64,000 nt of DNA from Daucus carota subsp. sativus (taxonomy: Eukaryota; Streptophyta; Magnoliopsida; Apiales; Apiaceae). The notes under the pieces are model-generated. The model did not search any database and was not told the origin of the DNA. It saw nothing but the letters and a program-made list of their open reading frames with translations. Shown here piece after piece: positions 32,052 through 49,078 of the stretch (positions are counted from its first letter, which is position 1; each line of letters opens with the position of its first letter). The stretch is taken from NCBI RefSeq assembly GCF_001625215.2, contig NC_030386.2, positions 39,836,796 through 39,900,795 of the forward strand. The letters are read 5' to 3'. A program made the translations under genes and the position numbers.

Positions 32052-32405
32052 TTAGGACCAGCAGATGAGCTCGCCTGTTGTCCATTGTTCGTGGCCCCTA
32101 GAATTTGTCCGATCGATCGGAATCACGTGTCGGAGAATATCAAATGTATCTGTTCTAAAAATTTGCCGCAGCAATATCTTTTTCAGAACAGTCCGTCTTT
32201 CATCCTCTTCTGTCATGATCCAGGCTTGTAAAGTCATATCAAGTATAAACATCTCGCAAGCTTTAGCAAATACAACTACAGTTTCCTGGACAATCATTCT
32301 GACATCATTTCCCCCTTTCATTATCCTCTTAATAGGAGCAAGTGGGAGGCTGTGCTTCTTCTGATTTACTAGCGTCATTTCATGCATCTGGTTAGCCCAA
32401 GATTG
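32052..32405 (-). pseudogene. NF-YC histone-fold fragment, minus arm, cluster 4
   Basis: Encodes HSLPLAPIKRIMKGGNDVRM, FAKACEMFILDMTLQAWIMT and RHVIPIDR, with the same in-frame Asp loss as clusters 1 and 2. Open for 111 residues from an ATG at 32,387. Confidence 0.7.
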
Positions 32406-32438
32406 CCTCCTTGTGCGATTTCGGCCTAATCAGATGCA
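32383..32438. repeat. Hairpin core of the inner inverted repeat, cluster 4
   Basis: Same centre as the other clusters, with a few mismatches (ggcctaatcagatgca) and cttgtg replacing the CACGTG loop. Confidence 0.75.
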
Positions 32439-32696
32439 AGATTGACTCCAGCAGACCTCAAGAACCACAGACTCCCTCTTGCTCCTATTAAGAGGACTAT
32501 GAAAGCAGATAATGGTATTAGGATGATTGTCCAAGAAACTAGAACCGTATTTGCTAAGACTTGCGAGATGTTTATCCTTGATATGACTTCACAAGCCTGG
32601 ATTATCACAGAAGAGGACAAAAGAAGAACTGTTCAGAAAAAAGATATCGTTGAACCAATTTTTAAAACAATCTTTATTCTATGTTTGATAATCTGA
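32425..32696 (+). pseudogene. NF-YC histone-fold fragment, plus arm, cluster 4
   Basis: The 84-residue frame is preserved (LPLAPIKRTMKADNGIRMIV, TEEDKRRTVQKKDIVEPIF, FILCLII). Confidence 0.65.
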
Positions 32697-33785
32697 TATA
32701 TATCCTTCATTTCTGATTTCAACCTGTGGAAATAATGCTAAATAAATCAATATTTTGCTACTACCTATGTCTCAAAATTATTTTAGTTTTGAAAATAAGT
32801 TATAGAACTATTTGAACCTAATAAAATTCAAAAAATTGAAGAATGGATTTAGGAACCTTGTAAAATGCTGGGACTGGGACTGAAGCACGGGCATAAAGGA
32901 TTGCTTAAGAAAAAACTAATATTACCGAAATTTGAAAACGGATAAACAGTGAACCAGCCACAAGTTTCCTGGTATTCTAGCTTTCCGATTCCTGAGAGTT
33001 GAAGAATTGCAGTTGATAAGTCTTCTCCGAGAGGAGAGTCCGAATATAAGGTAAATTAGGCAAATACAAAGGCCAAATGAAATGCATCAAACAACACATG
33101 CAATAAAAGGGGAAAAAAAGAAGAGAAAGATAGTATTACCTTATACAAGTGTTTGAATTCATGTAGAAAAACTCAATCTGCAACAATTAAACACGATTTA
33201 TATAAAAAAAATTGTAACGGACAGATGTTTTGGTTGAAAAGATAATAGGAACTGCCACAATTTGAAACAATTGAGATTGAAAGGAATTATAATCAACAAA
33301 TGTTTTGATTGAAGAGCTAATAGAAACTATGGATGAAGCAGAGGTGTTATGGATGAACCAGAGATGAGATGAGTTTCTTAGAGATGAGATGAGTTTCTTA
33401 AATAAAAGATATACCGAATACGTGTTACATTTGAGATGACACGTGTTACATACAAATAAAAATGTATGCAATATATGAATGACACGTATTCTCCGCATGC
33501 AAAAACTTACAAAGATATGCGTCTCCTAAATTTATTACATAATGACATTTTAGCTTAGCGTAACACGGTTCCACGAAACTTCCGAAACTATTAAAAATCA
33601 AAAATAAATAAATATGCATAATCTTGTATTGCTGCATTAGAAATGACTAAATGGCAACACAAACTGAAGTTCATTTACTTAACTTATTGATGCAAGTTAC
33701 ACCAGTACACAGAAACGACCATGACCCTCATTTAACTATGTGCTTTATTCTTATTGCAGGACTCTAAAAAACAAATTTAAATTAA
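32697..33785 (-). promoter_or_regulatory. Conserved leader-like tail of cluster 4
   Basis: Homologous to the other tails; carries a 20-bp tandem duplication, gagatgagatgagtttctta, at about 33,361-33,400. Noncoding. Confidence 0.4.
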
Positions 33786-33962
33786 AATAATTTCACAAGC
33801 TTGAGCAAATAATGGTACAGTCTCATGGGCGATCATACTAAATCGTTATCAGCTTTCATTATGCGCTTAATTGGAACAAGTGGGAGGCTGTGCTTCCTGA
33901 GGTCTGCAGGCGTCAATTTTTGCATTTGGTTAGCCCAAGATCGCCTAACCCTAAAAAGGATC
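33786..33962 (-). pseudogene. NF-YC remnant that closes the array (copy E)
   Basis: The minus strand encodes only the first part of the histone fold (RRSWANQMQKLTPADLRKHS, LPLVPIKRIMKADND, then a frameshift and FAQAC). It sits exactly where a fifth gene would be expected after the cluster 4 tail. Homology stops abruptly on both sides, so this is a breakpoint of the array. Confidence 0.75.
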
Positions 33963-36900
33963 AAGCCAATTTCACCGAATACAGATCACCAATTTGCTTT
34001 GTCAAACTTAAGCACTTGGATAAGCTCTTAATAACACTGGGTAACATAGGGTAACATGCAATAACTTAAACAACAAATATATAAATAATCAAAATTAGGA
34101 CCATATATATTCTTTAACTACTCCATTATTAATCCCATCTAGCCATGTGCCTCAATTGCATTTTGATTGTGATACTACATGATCACACGAGCGGGAGCAT
34201 GTGGTTCCCTTTTGGGTATGCAGGTACTAAGAAGTAAGAGCCCTCATTCTTTTATATCATGCCAGTCCGGGACTAGGGGATGCTAGAGGCCCGAACTCGC
34301 CATGCTAGAGGCCCGAACTCGTCTCCGCTGAATTATTGATGTCAGATTGTTAATTGAGGGTTCCGGATTTTTAGAATTAGAGTTTGAACTTTGAATCTAT
34401 ATGATTTGATGAACCATTTATTAAATAACTTTAGAATTCATTTTCTTGATTAACTTACTTCTCTATTTTCAGATAAAATAGATATTTTAGTTAAGAAAAT
34501 TATAAGTAGACTACTAAAAACGGATCAAGATATCGAACCATGAACCGGATTTGTGGGTCATCTTACCCGATTTATAAAAACTAGCGTTTTGTAAAACGTA
34601 CCCGTCACGTACCTCGTACCCGAACGATTGGCGAACAACACTAGCACGTGATCTTCCCAGAACGACTCGAGCTGCAGATGCTGTAGCTCCAGACGCTGCG
34701 CTTCTGCGAGCTGGTGCTGAGGTGGCATAGCTGCGAAAGGGCCGTTGGAGGTTTGAGCGGCGTCGTTTGCATGGTGGTGTGGTTGAGATTAATGTTCTTT
34801 ACAGGAAGTGGTGGACACGAATTTTAAGTTTTTCATATAATAAAGTGTGATTAAATAAATTATTTATATTTTTTATTAAAATACATTAGATTTTATAAAA
34901 AATGAATAATTTTAAAAATAAATTATAAAATATATTTTGTATACTTCTAAAAATGTATATTTTTTCCACAAAAATATATATTTTAGGTTGTACATGATAT
35001 ATATTTTAAAATTATCTGTTTTCTATAAAATTTAAATATCAATTTTTATTAAAAAATTTAACATAATTTATTAAAACTATATTAAATAATTGGAAATTAT
35101 ATTAAAAAAATAAGAGTAGCGGAGAGTATACATCACGTTAAAAATTCGGAAAACCAGAGTTTGAAAGTAAAAAATTGGATGAATACTATTGAGATGAAAA
35201 TGTAAAATAGAAAAGCTGAGATCGAACGGAGTCAATTTGCTTTTTATTTTAACTGAACCGAATATATTGTTTAGTAATTTATATATGTATTATATTTTTA
35301 TAATATATTTTCAAAAGTTATTGTAAATCAGATTCTATTTGATATTAATTTCGAAGTAATTTTGAGAACCATTCCGAAATCAAGCGATCAGTTCAGATCC
35401 GCTACGTTCCACTCTAAACTCTTGAACAGTTCTTACAAATCAACAAACACAAGAGGTTTGCATCTACTTTTCTGACTTAGTTTTTTTTCTGATTGGTAAG
35501 AATTGGTAAAATTAAAAGCTTCACATAAAACTCCTTAGATTGCCTCCAAATTCTGTTCAACCAACTCACATCTGGCACACCCACCACATGGTTTCTTAAC
35601 TATTCGTCACAAAAGAACAGTTCTTGTGCTTCAATTCTAACGTTGCGGATATTCCTAAAATCATTTTATATAAATATCATAAAATTAGTATTAAGAATTT
35701 GCAGTACAATATATGTGGAATTTAGTTTATGTCACCCATTGGATTCGAATTCCCTGAAAAACATATCCGTATAAGTGGAGGAAAATGTTATATCCAGAGC
35801 AAAATTTTATATCCATAGCTAAAAAAAAGCATAAAAAGATGAAATTACACATCACATTATTTTTTTTTCATTTGTTGTTATTGTGTATGCACGGATCAAA
35901 TTTGCTCTGGAAATTAAAAGTTTGCTCTCGATATAACATTTTCCACAAGGGGATGATCATGATGGTGAGATACTGAACTAATTAATCACTTTTCAACATC
36001 ATTAACACTATACTCACGTAATCAAAAATATAATAATTAATGTTCCAAAAAGATTATGTGTAAGAATCATGTAAAAGATGAGAAATGAAAATATTATAAT
36101 AGTGATATAAGGAGCATAGGCCAACTTGAAATGTCTCATTGCTTGTTGGCCGACCGAAGGAAATAGAGTCACATATTTTGGTGACAAACAAACAAATGAC
36201 ACCATGAAATTGTTGGACTTTGGTTGTGCTAATCAATGATGCTTTGCAATTAATCAACCAATTAATCCCTGCATTTAAATTCCCTCATGGCCGGCTTAGC
36301 TTATTAATCCGATTCTAATAATCTTTAATTGGAACAGGTTTTTGATTTGCAGCTTTATTTTGATGTCTGGTATGTTTTTGGACAAACAACAGTTGTACCA
36401 AATGATGTTTTAGTTGCTTATTCTTACGTCCCAACAGATTATTTATATTCATATAACTCTTATAAAATATGATTTCATAATATTTTTTTAATTTATTTTT
36501 CTAATAAAAGTTTTAACATCAAATTTTCATTCAAGAAGAAAAATATTTTTTAATAGAAAATTTTAACATCAAACACTTACTCAAGAAAAAAAATTAAAAA
36601 TATTTGAACTATATTTTATAGGAGTCTCAAAATACGTCACAAAAATAATATAAACAACCTGATGGGACTCGACGAATAGTTTGTTTGGTGAATTATGGTC
36701 AGGTTTGGTAACATTTATTGTTTTGTTTCGGGTAATATTGAGTATAGTTTAAATTCACATGTGTACGCGGTATTTTAAATTTAAACATATTTGACAATAT
36801 TCTAAATTTTTTGATTTGTTTAAAATTTCTTGATTAATTTTTAAAAAATATTTTACTAGTTTTATTTATTAAACTCCCATTTGACTAAAATTGTAGATTT

Positions 36901-37345
36901 ATTGAAAATATCTTCGATAAATTTACAATAAATTTATAATAAGCAGATTAATCGATTAATTTCGATTTACGAAATTTGAATAATATATGATCCCAAGAAT
37001 ATAAGTTGAATTTTTAATATGGTATCAAAACTCGAAATCAAGAAGATATTTCGTATATCTAATTCAATCGAGAAGAAGTGTCCAATAATATCTAGCTAAT
37101 TCTCCAGAAAAAAAATTGTACATTATGGTGCATGACATAAGCATGAAATTGCCAGGTCCAAATATGGCACTCCTTTTCCTATCACTTTTATGATGATGGT
37201 GAAAGGTTAAATGCTTTGGTTATAAATCCAAAGGGCTGCTGATAGGCAAACAACTGGAAAGTTTTCATATTCTATTCATGCCAAGAAAAGGTCATGTATA
37301 AGAGGAGGTTGCTGACCAAGATCACATAACCTGTCAATTAACTTG
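33963..37345. other. Intergenic DNA between the NF-YC array and the GRAS gene
   Basis: No gene seen. A 22-bp unit containing atgctagaggcccgaactcg is tandemly repeated at about 34,280-34,322. The stretch 34,480-34,640 resembles 60,040-60,230 in the chromomethylase gene (aaccggatttgtgggtc.., cacgtacc..cgtaccc), suggesting an unnamed dispersed repeat. The last 200 bp should contain the GRAS promoter. Confidence 0.5.
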
Positions 37346-38944
37346 ATGTCATCATATATAGCTGGCTATCAAATGTTAGAAGAAGAAATGGAAGCCATGA
37401 ACACTTGGCTCTCCTTTCCTTCTCAGAGAAGTCTGGACCAAGATCTCGCGATTCGTCAGTTCTGTCCTGCCCGGATTGAGCAAGAACAAGAAGAGTGGCA
37501 GGAGGAAACATATGTGATTAATGAGGCTGAACTATGGCTTCCTTCTGATGATGTGAGTTCTGGAATTCAGGCTTATGAGGAGGAACTGTTTGTGGACAGC
37601 TTCTTCAACAATGAATATTACAATGAGTGCTTGAATGGTGAACAAGAGGTGTTTGAGCAGTTTGATGATGATCATGAAGGTATGACAATGGCTATTGATT
37701 ATGAGTACCTTCCTGTGATGGTTGAAGATGAGTTGGTGATGACTAATTTCTGTGAAGATGGCGGATTAGTAGCAGAGGACGCGTGTAATGATGGGGTGGA
37801 TCAGGGGCTTCATCTGGTGCATTTGTTGTTAGCTTGTGCAGAGGCTGTAGGCTGCAGAGACACTCTTCATGCACGCGCAATGCTGAGCCAAATCTGGACT
37901 TGTGTAAGCCCCTGGGGGGACTCGTTGCAGAGAGTCGCGTATTGTTTTGCTATGGGACTGGATGCCAGATTGTCGCTTCTGAATCATGTCAAGGCAAATG
38001 GGATACTGGAAAATGGTTCAGGAGATCAGTCGTTGATCACGAAAGAAGAGAGACTGGAAGCTTTTTATTTACTACACCAGACAACTCCCTACATCAGTTT
38101 CGGGTTCATGGCTGCAAATGATGCTATCTGCGAAGCTGCAGAGGGGAAGGATTTTCTTCATATAGTAGATCTTGGAATGGAACATACGCTTCAATGGCCT
38201 CATTTGGTGAGAAAATTGGCTGCTCGGTTAGGAGGGCCTCCGAAGCTAATCAGAATTACTGGCATCAATGATCTCTGTGTGAAAGAATATCAGATGCAAG
38301 ATACCATTGTGGAAGCTGAATCTCTGGGAATTTCTGTTAAATTCTGCAGGATAGATGAGGCCGTAACAGAATCATTACTAACTAAAGAAAACCTCGACAT
38401 CAGAGAAGGGGAAGCTTTGTTTGTAAATAGTCTAATGCAATTGCACAAATACGTCAAAGAAAGTAGAGGCTCCCTCAAGATAATTCTTCAAGCAATCAAG
38501 AAACTAGAACCGACACTTCTTACAGTTGTGGAACAAGACGCAAACCTGAACGGACCTTTCTTTTTAGGAAGATTCCTCGAATCCCTGCACTACTATTCAG
38601 CTGTATTCGATTCACTTGAGTCCAGTCTTCCTCGAAACAGCATAGAGAGGATGAAAATTGAGAAGCTGTACTTTGCAGAGGAAATAAGGAACATCGTGGC
38701 ATATGAAGGTGCAGATAGAATCCAGAGGTATGATCGGGCAGATCAGTGGCGGAGGCAGCTCAGTCGAGCTGGTTTCCAGAGTGTCGGATTCAGAAATCCC
38801 AACCTGACAAACTTGTCGGTATCTCTCTGTCAGAGCGATGGATATACTCTAGCTACTGACAAAAATTGTTTGCTACTTGGATGGAGAGGGAGGCCTATAA
38901 TGCTTGCATCTGCATGGCGAATTCACAGTGTTTCATCGTCTTAA
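37346..38944 (+). CDS. GRAS-family transcriptional regulator (RAD1-like or DELLA-like)
   Basis: Single exon, 532 aa from the ATG at 37,346. The first 150 residues are acidic and variable. The GRAS domain follows: first leucine heptad region near residue 155 (LHLVHLLLACAEAV), VHIID motif near 270 as LHIVDLGMEHTLQWP, second leucine region, a PFYRE region around FDSLESSLPR and FAEEIRNIVAYEG, and the SAW motif near 510 (LLLGWRGRPIMLASAWR). No DELLA or TVHYNP motif is visible, so it is not a true gibberellin-regulated DELLA. The GMEHTLQWP form recalls the RAD1/SCLB clade linked to arbuscular mycorrhiza; I hold that subfamily call loosely. Confidence 0.9.
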   Translation: MSSYIAGYQMLEEEMEAMNTWLSFPSQRSLDQDLAIRQFCPARIEQEQEEWQEETYVINEAELWLPSDDVSSGIQAYEEELFVDSFFNNEYYNECLNGEQEVFEQFDDDHEGMTMAIDYEYLPVMVEDELVMTNFCEDGGLVAEDACNDGVDQGLHLVHLLLACAEAVGCRDTLHARAMLSQIWTCVSPWGDSLQRVAYCFAMGLDARLSLLNHVKANGILENGSGDQSLITKEERLEAFYLLHQTTPYISFGFMAANDAICEAAEGKDFLHIVDLGMEHTLQWPHLVRKLAARLGGPPKLIRITGINDLCVKEYQMQDTIVEAESLGISVKFCRIDEAVTESLLTKENLDIREGEALFVNSLMQLHKYVKESRGSLKIILQAIKKLEPTLLTVVEQDANLNGPFFLGRFLESLHYYSAVFDSLESSLPRNSIERMKIEKLYFAEEIRNIVAYEGADRIQRYDRADQWRRQLSRAGFQSVGFRNPNLTNLSVSLCQSDGYTLATDKNCLLLGWRGRPIMLASAWRIHSVSSS

Positions 38945-39988
38945 CATATCACGAAAGGGATATAATAAAATCGATCACTGGATCATTGAAGAACTCATTA
39001 GAAAATGTTACAGAAGTGAACTTTCTCATTTGATTTCTACATTTTGCATACTTTCACATTCTTTTCTCTGTTAGTTTGCTTCCACGTTGATCATCTGGGG
39101 TAATATTATTTCTCTGTGAGTCAAGGATTTAAAAAAATTTCTCGCTCAAGCCATTTTCAGTACTGAACCGAAAGAGAGCTCTTTAAAAGTTCACACTGCA
39201 CACAAGGACGGAGTTCTGGAGGTGATGCGTATGTACACCTAGGTTGGATGCCCAAGTATTGGGTGGGGTTGAGATTTGGTCAACAGACCATGGTCAGAAA
39301 TTTGATCTGACCTGAAATATTGACGGATTAGAATACCCAATTCGAACTCGGCTAGCACTATTCAAGAATAATCCAAACCCAACCCGAGCCATAATAATTT
39401 ATTAATAAATATATTTTTAATTAATAAATAAATAATACCCTTTTAATCAAAAAATAATAATTTTTATTAAATCAAAATAAAATATTTATTCAATTTAAAT
39501 AATACAAAATTAATATAAATATATGTATTTTTCATGGATATGTAAAATTTTATATTATATAAGCGTAATTTCGGGTAACCACTAGTTCCACCACCCATTT
39601 TGCTGGGATTGATTTTGGGTATATTATTGTCTTCTCTAATAACCAAGATAACCCGAGAATTTTATTTTTTTTTGGTCAAAAAGATAACCCGAGAATTTTG
39701 TGACACTCACTATGTGTAATATTAGGTGTCGACATTATCACATTCCTCTTCAACCTAGTGGCTACCGTATCAGATAAACTGAAACATATGCGTGTAGTTA
39801 ACAATTTCAAAATCAAAATTTAAAACTTCGGAGGCAAAAGAAAGTTCATCAAAACAGAGTTTAGTTTCAAAGGAAATCTTGAAACCCCCTGATCGGAATA
39901 TAGTTCGCATTCATTGCATTAGTACCTTGAATTAATAAAATATCGCAATAATTTTCGTTAAAAAACATGAATAAAATAAATCAGTTCA
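38945..39988. other. Intergenic, convergent 3' ends of GRAS and kinase genes
   Basis: Both genes end here. A degenerate stretch with aacccaacccgag and gggttgaga motifs (39,235-39,395) looks like an old hAT-like relic, but without clear ends. Confidence 0.35.
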
Positions 39989-45604
<5,616 letters not shown>

Positions 45605-47600
45605 ACCACACACACACCTCACCACCTCAATGGGGACAAATGTCAATACCGCAATACCATGAGTGTGGCATGAAAGCCATTATGGAAAAAACACATATCT
45701 TAAGATATTGCTATTGCCAGAGATAACTATAAAATAACCACAGTAACCGACTAGAAACCAAAAGAAAACAGAGAGTGGGAGAAACAGTTGAGATTGTGAC
45801 TTATTTTTACTATTTGGAGTATAGTTTTGACGTCAGCAACTAGGCACAATCAGGTCATCATCCAACAAGAAGATCAAAGAATCAGCAAACCTAGAGGATT
45901 GCTATGATTTCACAATCTTTATGCAACACGGGACTGAAGGTCTTCAGAACATGAGTAACTAGAAGGACACAGAAAAAACAATGTCAGTGATCAGTAACAT
46001 TACAAAATTCAAGATCAAAGATTAAAAAATTACGGCAGTCTGCTACATGATTTGCTAATTAACGAACATCTAAGTTTTGTACTTATATCATTCTAGGATC
46101 TACTTTAGAATCATGCCTAACAGGTCCCTTCCTTTTGAAATTTTTCACCACAGCTTCCTTCCTTTTAATTTTCTACTTCAGCCTTTTGCTTAATTTATTT
46201 GGTTATCAACCACTTCAGGAATGCGCTTATTTGTGTTTAAGAAGGTATATAAGTCAATAGAAGTTTTCGAACCTGAGCCCTGAATCAAGTACCCAAATTT
46301 TTACTAAACAGTTTCATGTCAAGATGATTAAAGTGATATCATATTTGGAAGTCTTGATAGAAGCATACATGATCGCAGAGAAGTTGAACAAAGAGCGAGA
46401 GGAACGCTGACTTTTTTGCGAGAAAAAGTATATGCTACAAAGCCGAACCCTTAAATTTGGTAAAAGTGTAAAACACCAAGGCAAAATTATATATATAAAC
46501 AAAAAAGGAGAGGTCAGAGCCATAGTTAAATCCCTACTTTTTCCTAGTTATCTTGAAAAAATTACTCCCTCCGTCTCAATTTATAGGTCCATTTTGGAAT
46601 AAACACACATATTAAGAAAAGAGTTGGTTACATAGAATCTTATCTCATGAATCATTAATTAGTGCATTGATAAGTGAGAATATAGTTGAGTTTCAAAAAA
46701 ATCACAATAAATATAGGGATTTAATGCATTGAGAAGTGAGAATAATGTTGAGTTTCAAAAAAATCACAATTAATATGTAGATAAATTTGTATTGAAAGAA
46801 GAGAGAGACAAGTATTTTGGGACAAATTTTTTTTCTAAAATGGACCTATAAATTGAGACGGAGGGAGTACAAAAAACAGTCATTCGATTTCCAAAAAATG
46901 CTCGATATTCTCTGTACCTTAAAAGTGCTTCCAGAATCCAGATGCAACAGTCGATAACCGAAAACTACTGCACATTCCAAAACTCTATCTCTATCCCTAA
47001 CTTTTTACTACCTACTGCATTTCCCAAACTCCAATAACCTCATAATCACACTGCCTAGAGCTATATTACACAGAAATGAACAAAATCGCCTTGAATCTAG
47101 AGCACTGAGTTCAAGTGCCAACACCTTTTACACTATATCATATCGCAATACGAGCAAAACACACGCACACAATGCATCACTGAGCAAAACAAAACAAAAC
47201 ACTTCTCAGCTTATAAGCCAAAAACAACATTCATTTTTCCAATCATAAGCTGCTTATAAGCTCAGCCAAACCGGATAATAATCTCAGCAGCAAATCAAAA
47301 TAATAACAGATCTATAACAATAACAGCAATGATCAATTAAATTTGACAAGCAGATTATCAAATAAACACATCAAAAAAATAACAAATTAAAAATTAAAAA
47401 AATGTAGAAAGAGTAAAACTTACTGCAGGTCCAGTTCCCAATGACAAATCTGATAATTATTACAGACTACTAGGTTGTATGTAATAACAAGACATGTATC
47501 TGAGTTTGTATGTATAGATGGAGATAGACACAGACAAGCGGAGGTTCGTTTGTTAGACTTTGTGTTCGGTTTTCAGTTAGAGAGTTGGGATTGAAGAGTT
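45605..47600 (-). promoter_or_regulatory. Kinase 5' leader with long intron
   Basis: On the minus strand a first noncoding exon of roughly 47,424-47,590 ends in CTGCA/GTAAGTTTTA. The intron then runs toward the coding exon at 45,604; the exact acceptor is unclear. A Stowaway element lies inside. Nothing else coding was found. Confidence 0.5.
46565..46867. mobile_element. Stowaway MITE in the kinase leader intron
   Basis: A 303-bp element, ends CTCCCTCCGTCTC / GAGACGGAGGGAG, flanked by TA on both sides, as expected for Tc1/mariner-type Stowaway. Subterminal homology extends (aatttataggtccattttgg against ctaaaatggacctataaatt). Confidence 0.9.
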
Positions 47601-48397
47601 TGGAAGTGTCTGGTGATGTCTGCCGGTTTCTTTTTCGATTTGAATTAGTTTCCTAGGTTTGCTTAAAGTCAAAGTTTGGCCTTTCTTCAATATCCCATTT
47701 TGCCCCTGATCCACTTGACTTTGATTTTTATTTTTTTTTAAATAGATTGGTAAAAAAAATCAAATATTAGTTACTCCGAAATAGAAATAAAAATTCATTT
47801 TGATGTTAATTGTCAAAAAAAAAATAAAAATTTATCTTTGTATTCTTCTCGAGGGTTATTATTAAACTTGAAGCATCAAGCATGATCAAGGGAGTAACTG
47901 ATTTAAATTCTAAAAAATTTTAGCTTTCAAATTTGGGATTATTTTAAAATCTTGTTTACTCGATGAATCTTTTAATTTAAATATTGATATTTTGGATTTA
48001 GATTTCTCCACAAGAAAGGAAAATCTTTAATCTGAAACTTTATAAAAAAAATTATATTGTTTTAATTAATTAAGTTTAATCACGAGTTCTTACCATCAAA
48101 GATACAAGGATACAATCATCAAAATATACGAGGCATCAAAATTAAATTAAGTGAACTTAATTAATAATCTTTATGAGAGTACACAGAGAGTACATAGATA
48201 TCCATAGATATCAATCACATCTTACAAACATTTAAAAATAATATAAAACACTCAGCCCCGTCCCTCCTTTGAATTCTAGAAACTATCGGAAGGAAGCGGA
48301 TGAAAAACTATAGTCATTTCTTATACATGGTGAATAAATAATAAATATACTCATGTTTTATCAATTATATCTTGATGATCATTGATGCTGGCTCAGT
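47601..48397. other. Intergenic, kinase promoter side
   Basis: Upstream of the kinase leader and downstream of the first B12D-like gene. AT-rich; no gene or repeat recognised. Confidence 0.4.
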
Positions 48398-49078
48398 TCA
48401 GTGTCGGCTGCTATCCTGGATGTGACCAACTTTGCGAAGAAACGAAGTATTCACAAATTTACCACCCGAGTAAATCTGTTCATCAGGATTATCAGCTTCA
48501 GAAATAGAACCCCTGTTGGTTTTGGTGAGTTTTACAGATGGTGCATGAACTAGATTCTTGTATGCTGTGTGGATACCTATTGCAACCGCAATTCCCATCA
48601 TTCCAACCAGTGGCACCATCTCTGGGGTGACCCATTTGTTCCTGCATGCAACAAGTCAAACGTCAATTATTTGAAAACCGAATTTTACTGATCTTTGTTT
48701 GAAATTTCGAGAAATTTCACAAATTCTTAAAATCCAGAGAGAACTCTTTCAAAATTTAATTAAATTTTGGTCTCATATATCCTACTTCTGCTTGTGCTGT
48801 TCATTGTTCACGGCAGTGGAGGCGGAGCTGGAGTTTTTCGGGGCGGTCGAGACGAATGAGCGGCGCATAATTGCTCGGTTAGCATTCTCGCATTCCACCA
48901 TTGATCTCCAGCACCTCTGCACAATGACATGCAATATTAAAAACTAGGCATGTGTTGACGAAGATAAAAAAGGGTGCATGTGTCCAAAACTATGCATTCG
49001 AGTCCCGACTGATCTCGAAAAATATAATAAAAAGGATGCATGGGTCCAAAGAAAACTTACCACTGCCCTGAAAGCCAT
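48398..49078 (-). CDS. B12D/MLRQ-like small mitochondrial protein, copy 1
   Basis: Three exons, 49,061-49,078, 48,786-48,916 and 48,398-48,641, join in frame to 130 aa. The N-terminus is Arg/Ser/Ala-rich with few acids (MAFRAV, RRSFVSTAP), like a mitochondrial presequence. The core WVTPEMVPLVGMMGIAVAIG is a single membrane segment, followed by HAPSVKLTKTNRGS and a C-terminal FLRKVGHIQ. This order (PE-PL, membrane helix, NP/HAPxVxxxKxNR, LRK) matches the B12D family, related to the MLRQ subunit found with respiratory complexes I/IV. The family is inferred by motif, not by alignment search. It heads a tandem group of three. Confidence 0.75.

Noticed and set aside
37346-38944. True DELLA protein (GAI/RGA type)
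   Set aside because: The N-terminus lacks DELLA, LExLE and TVHYNP motifs, and the VHIID region differs.
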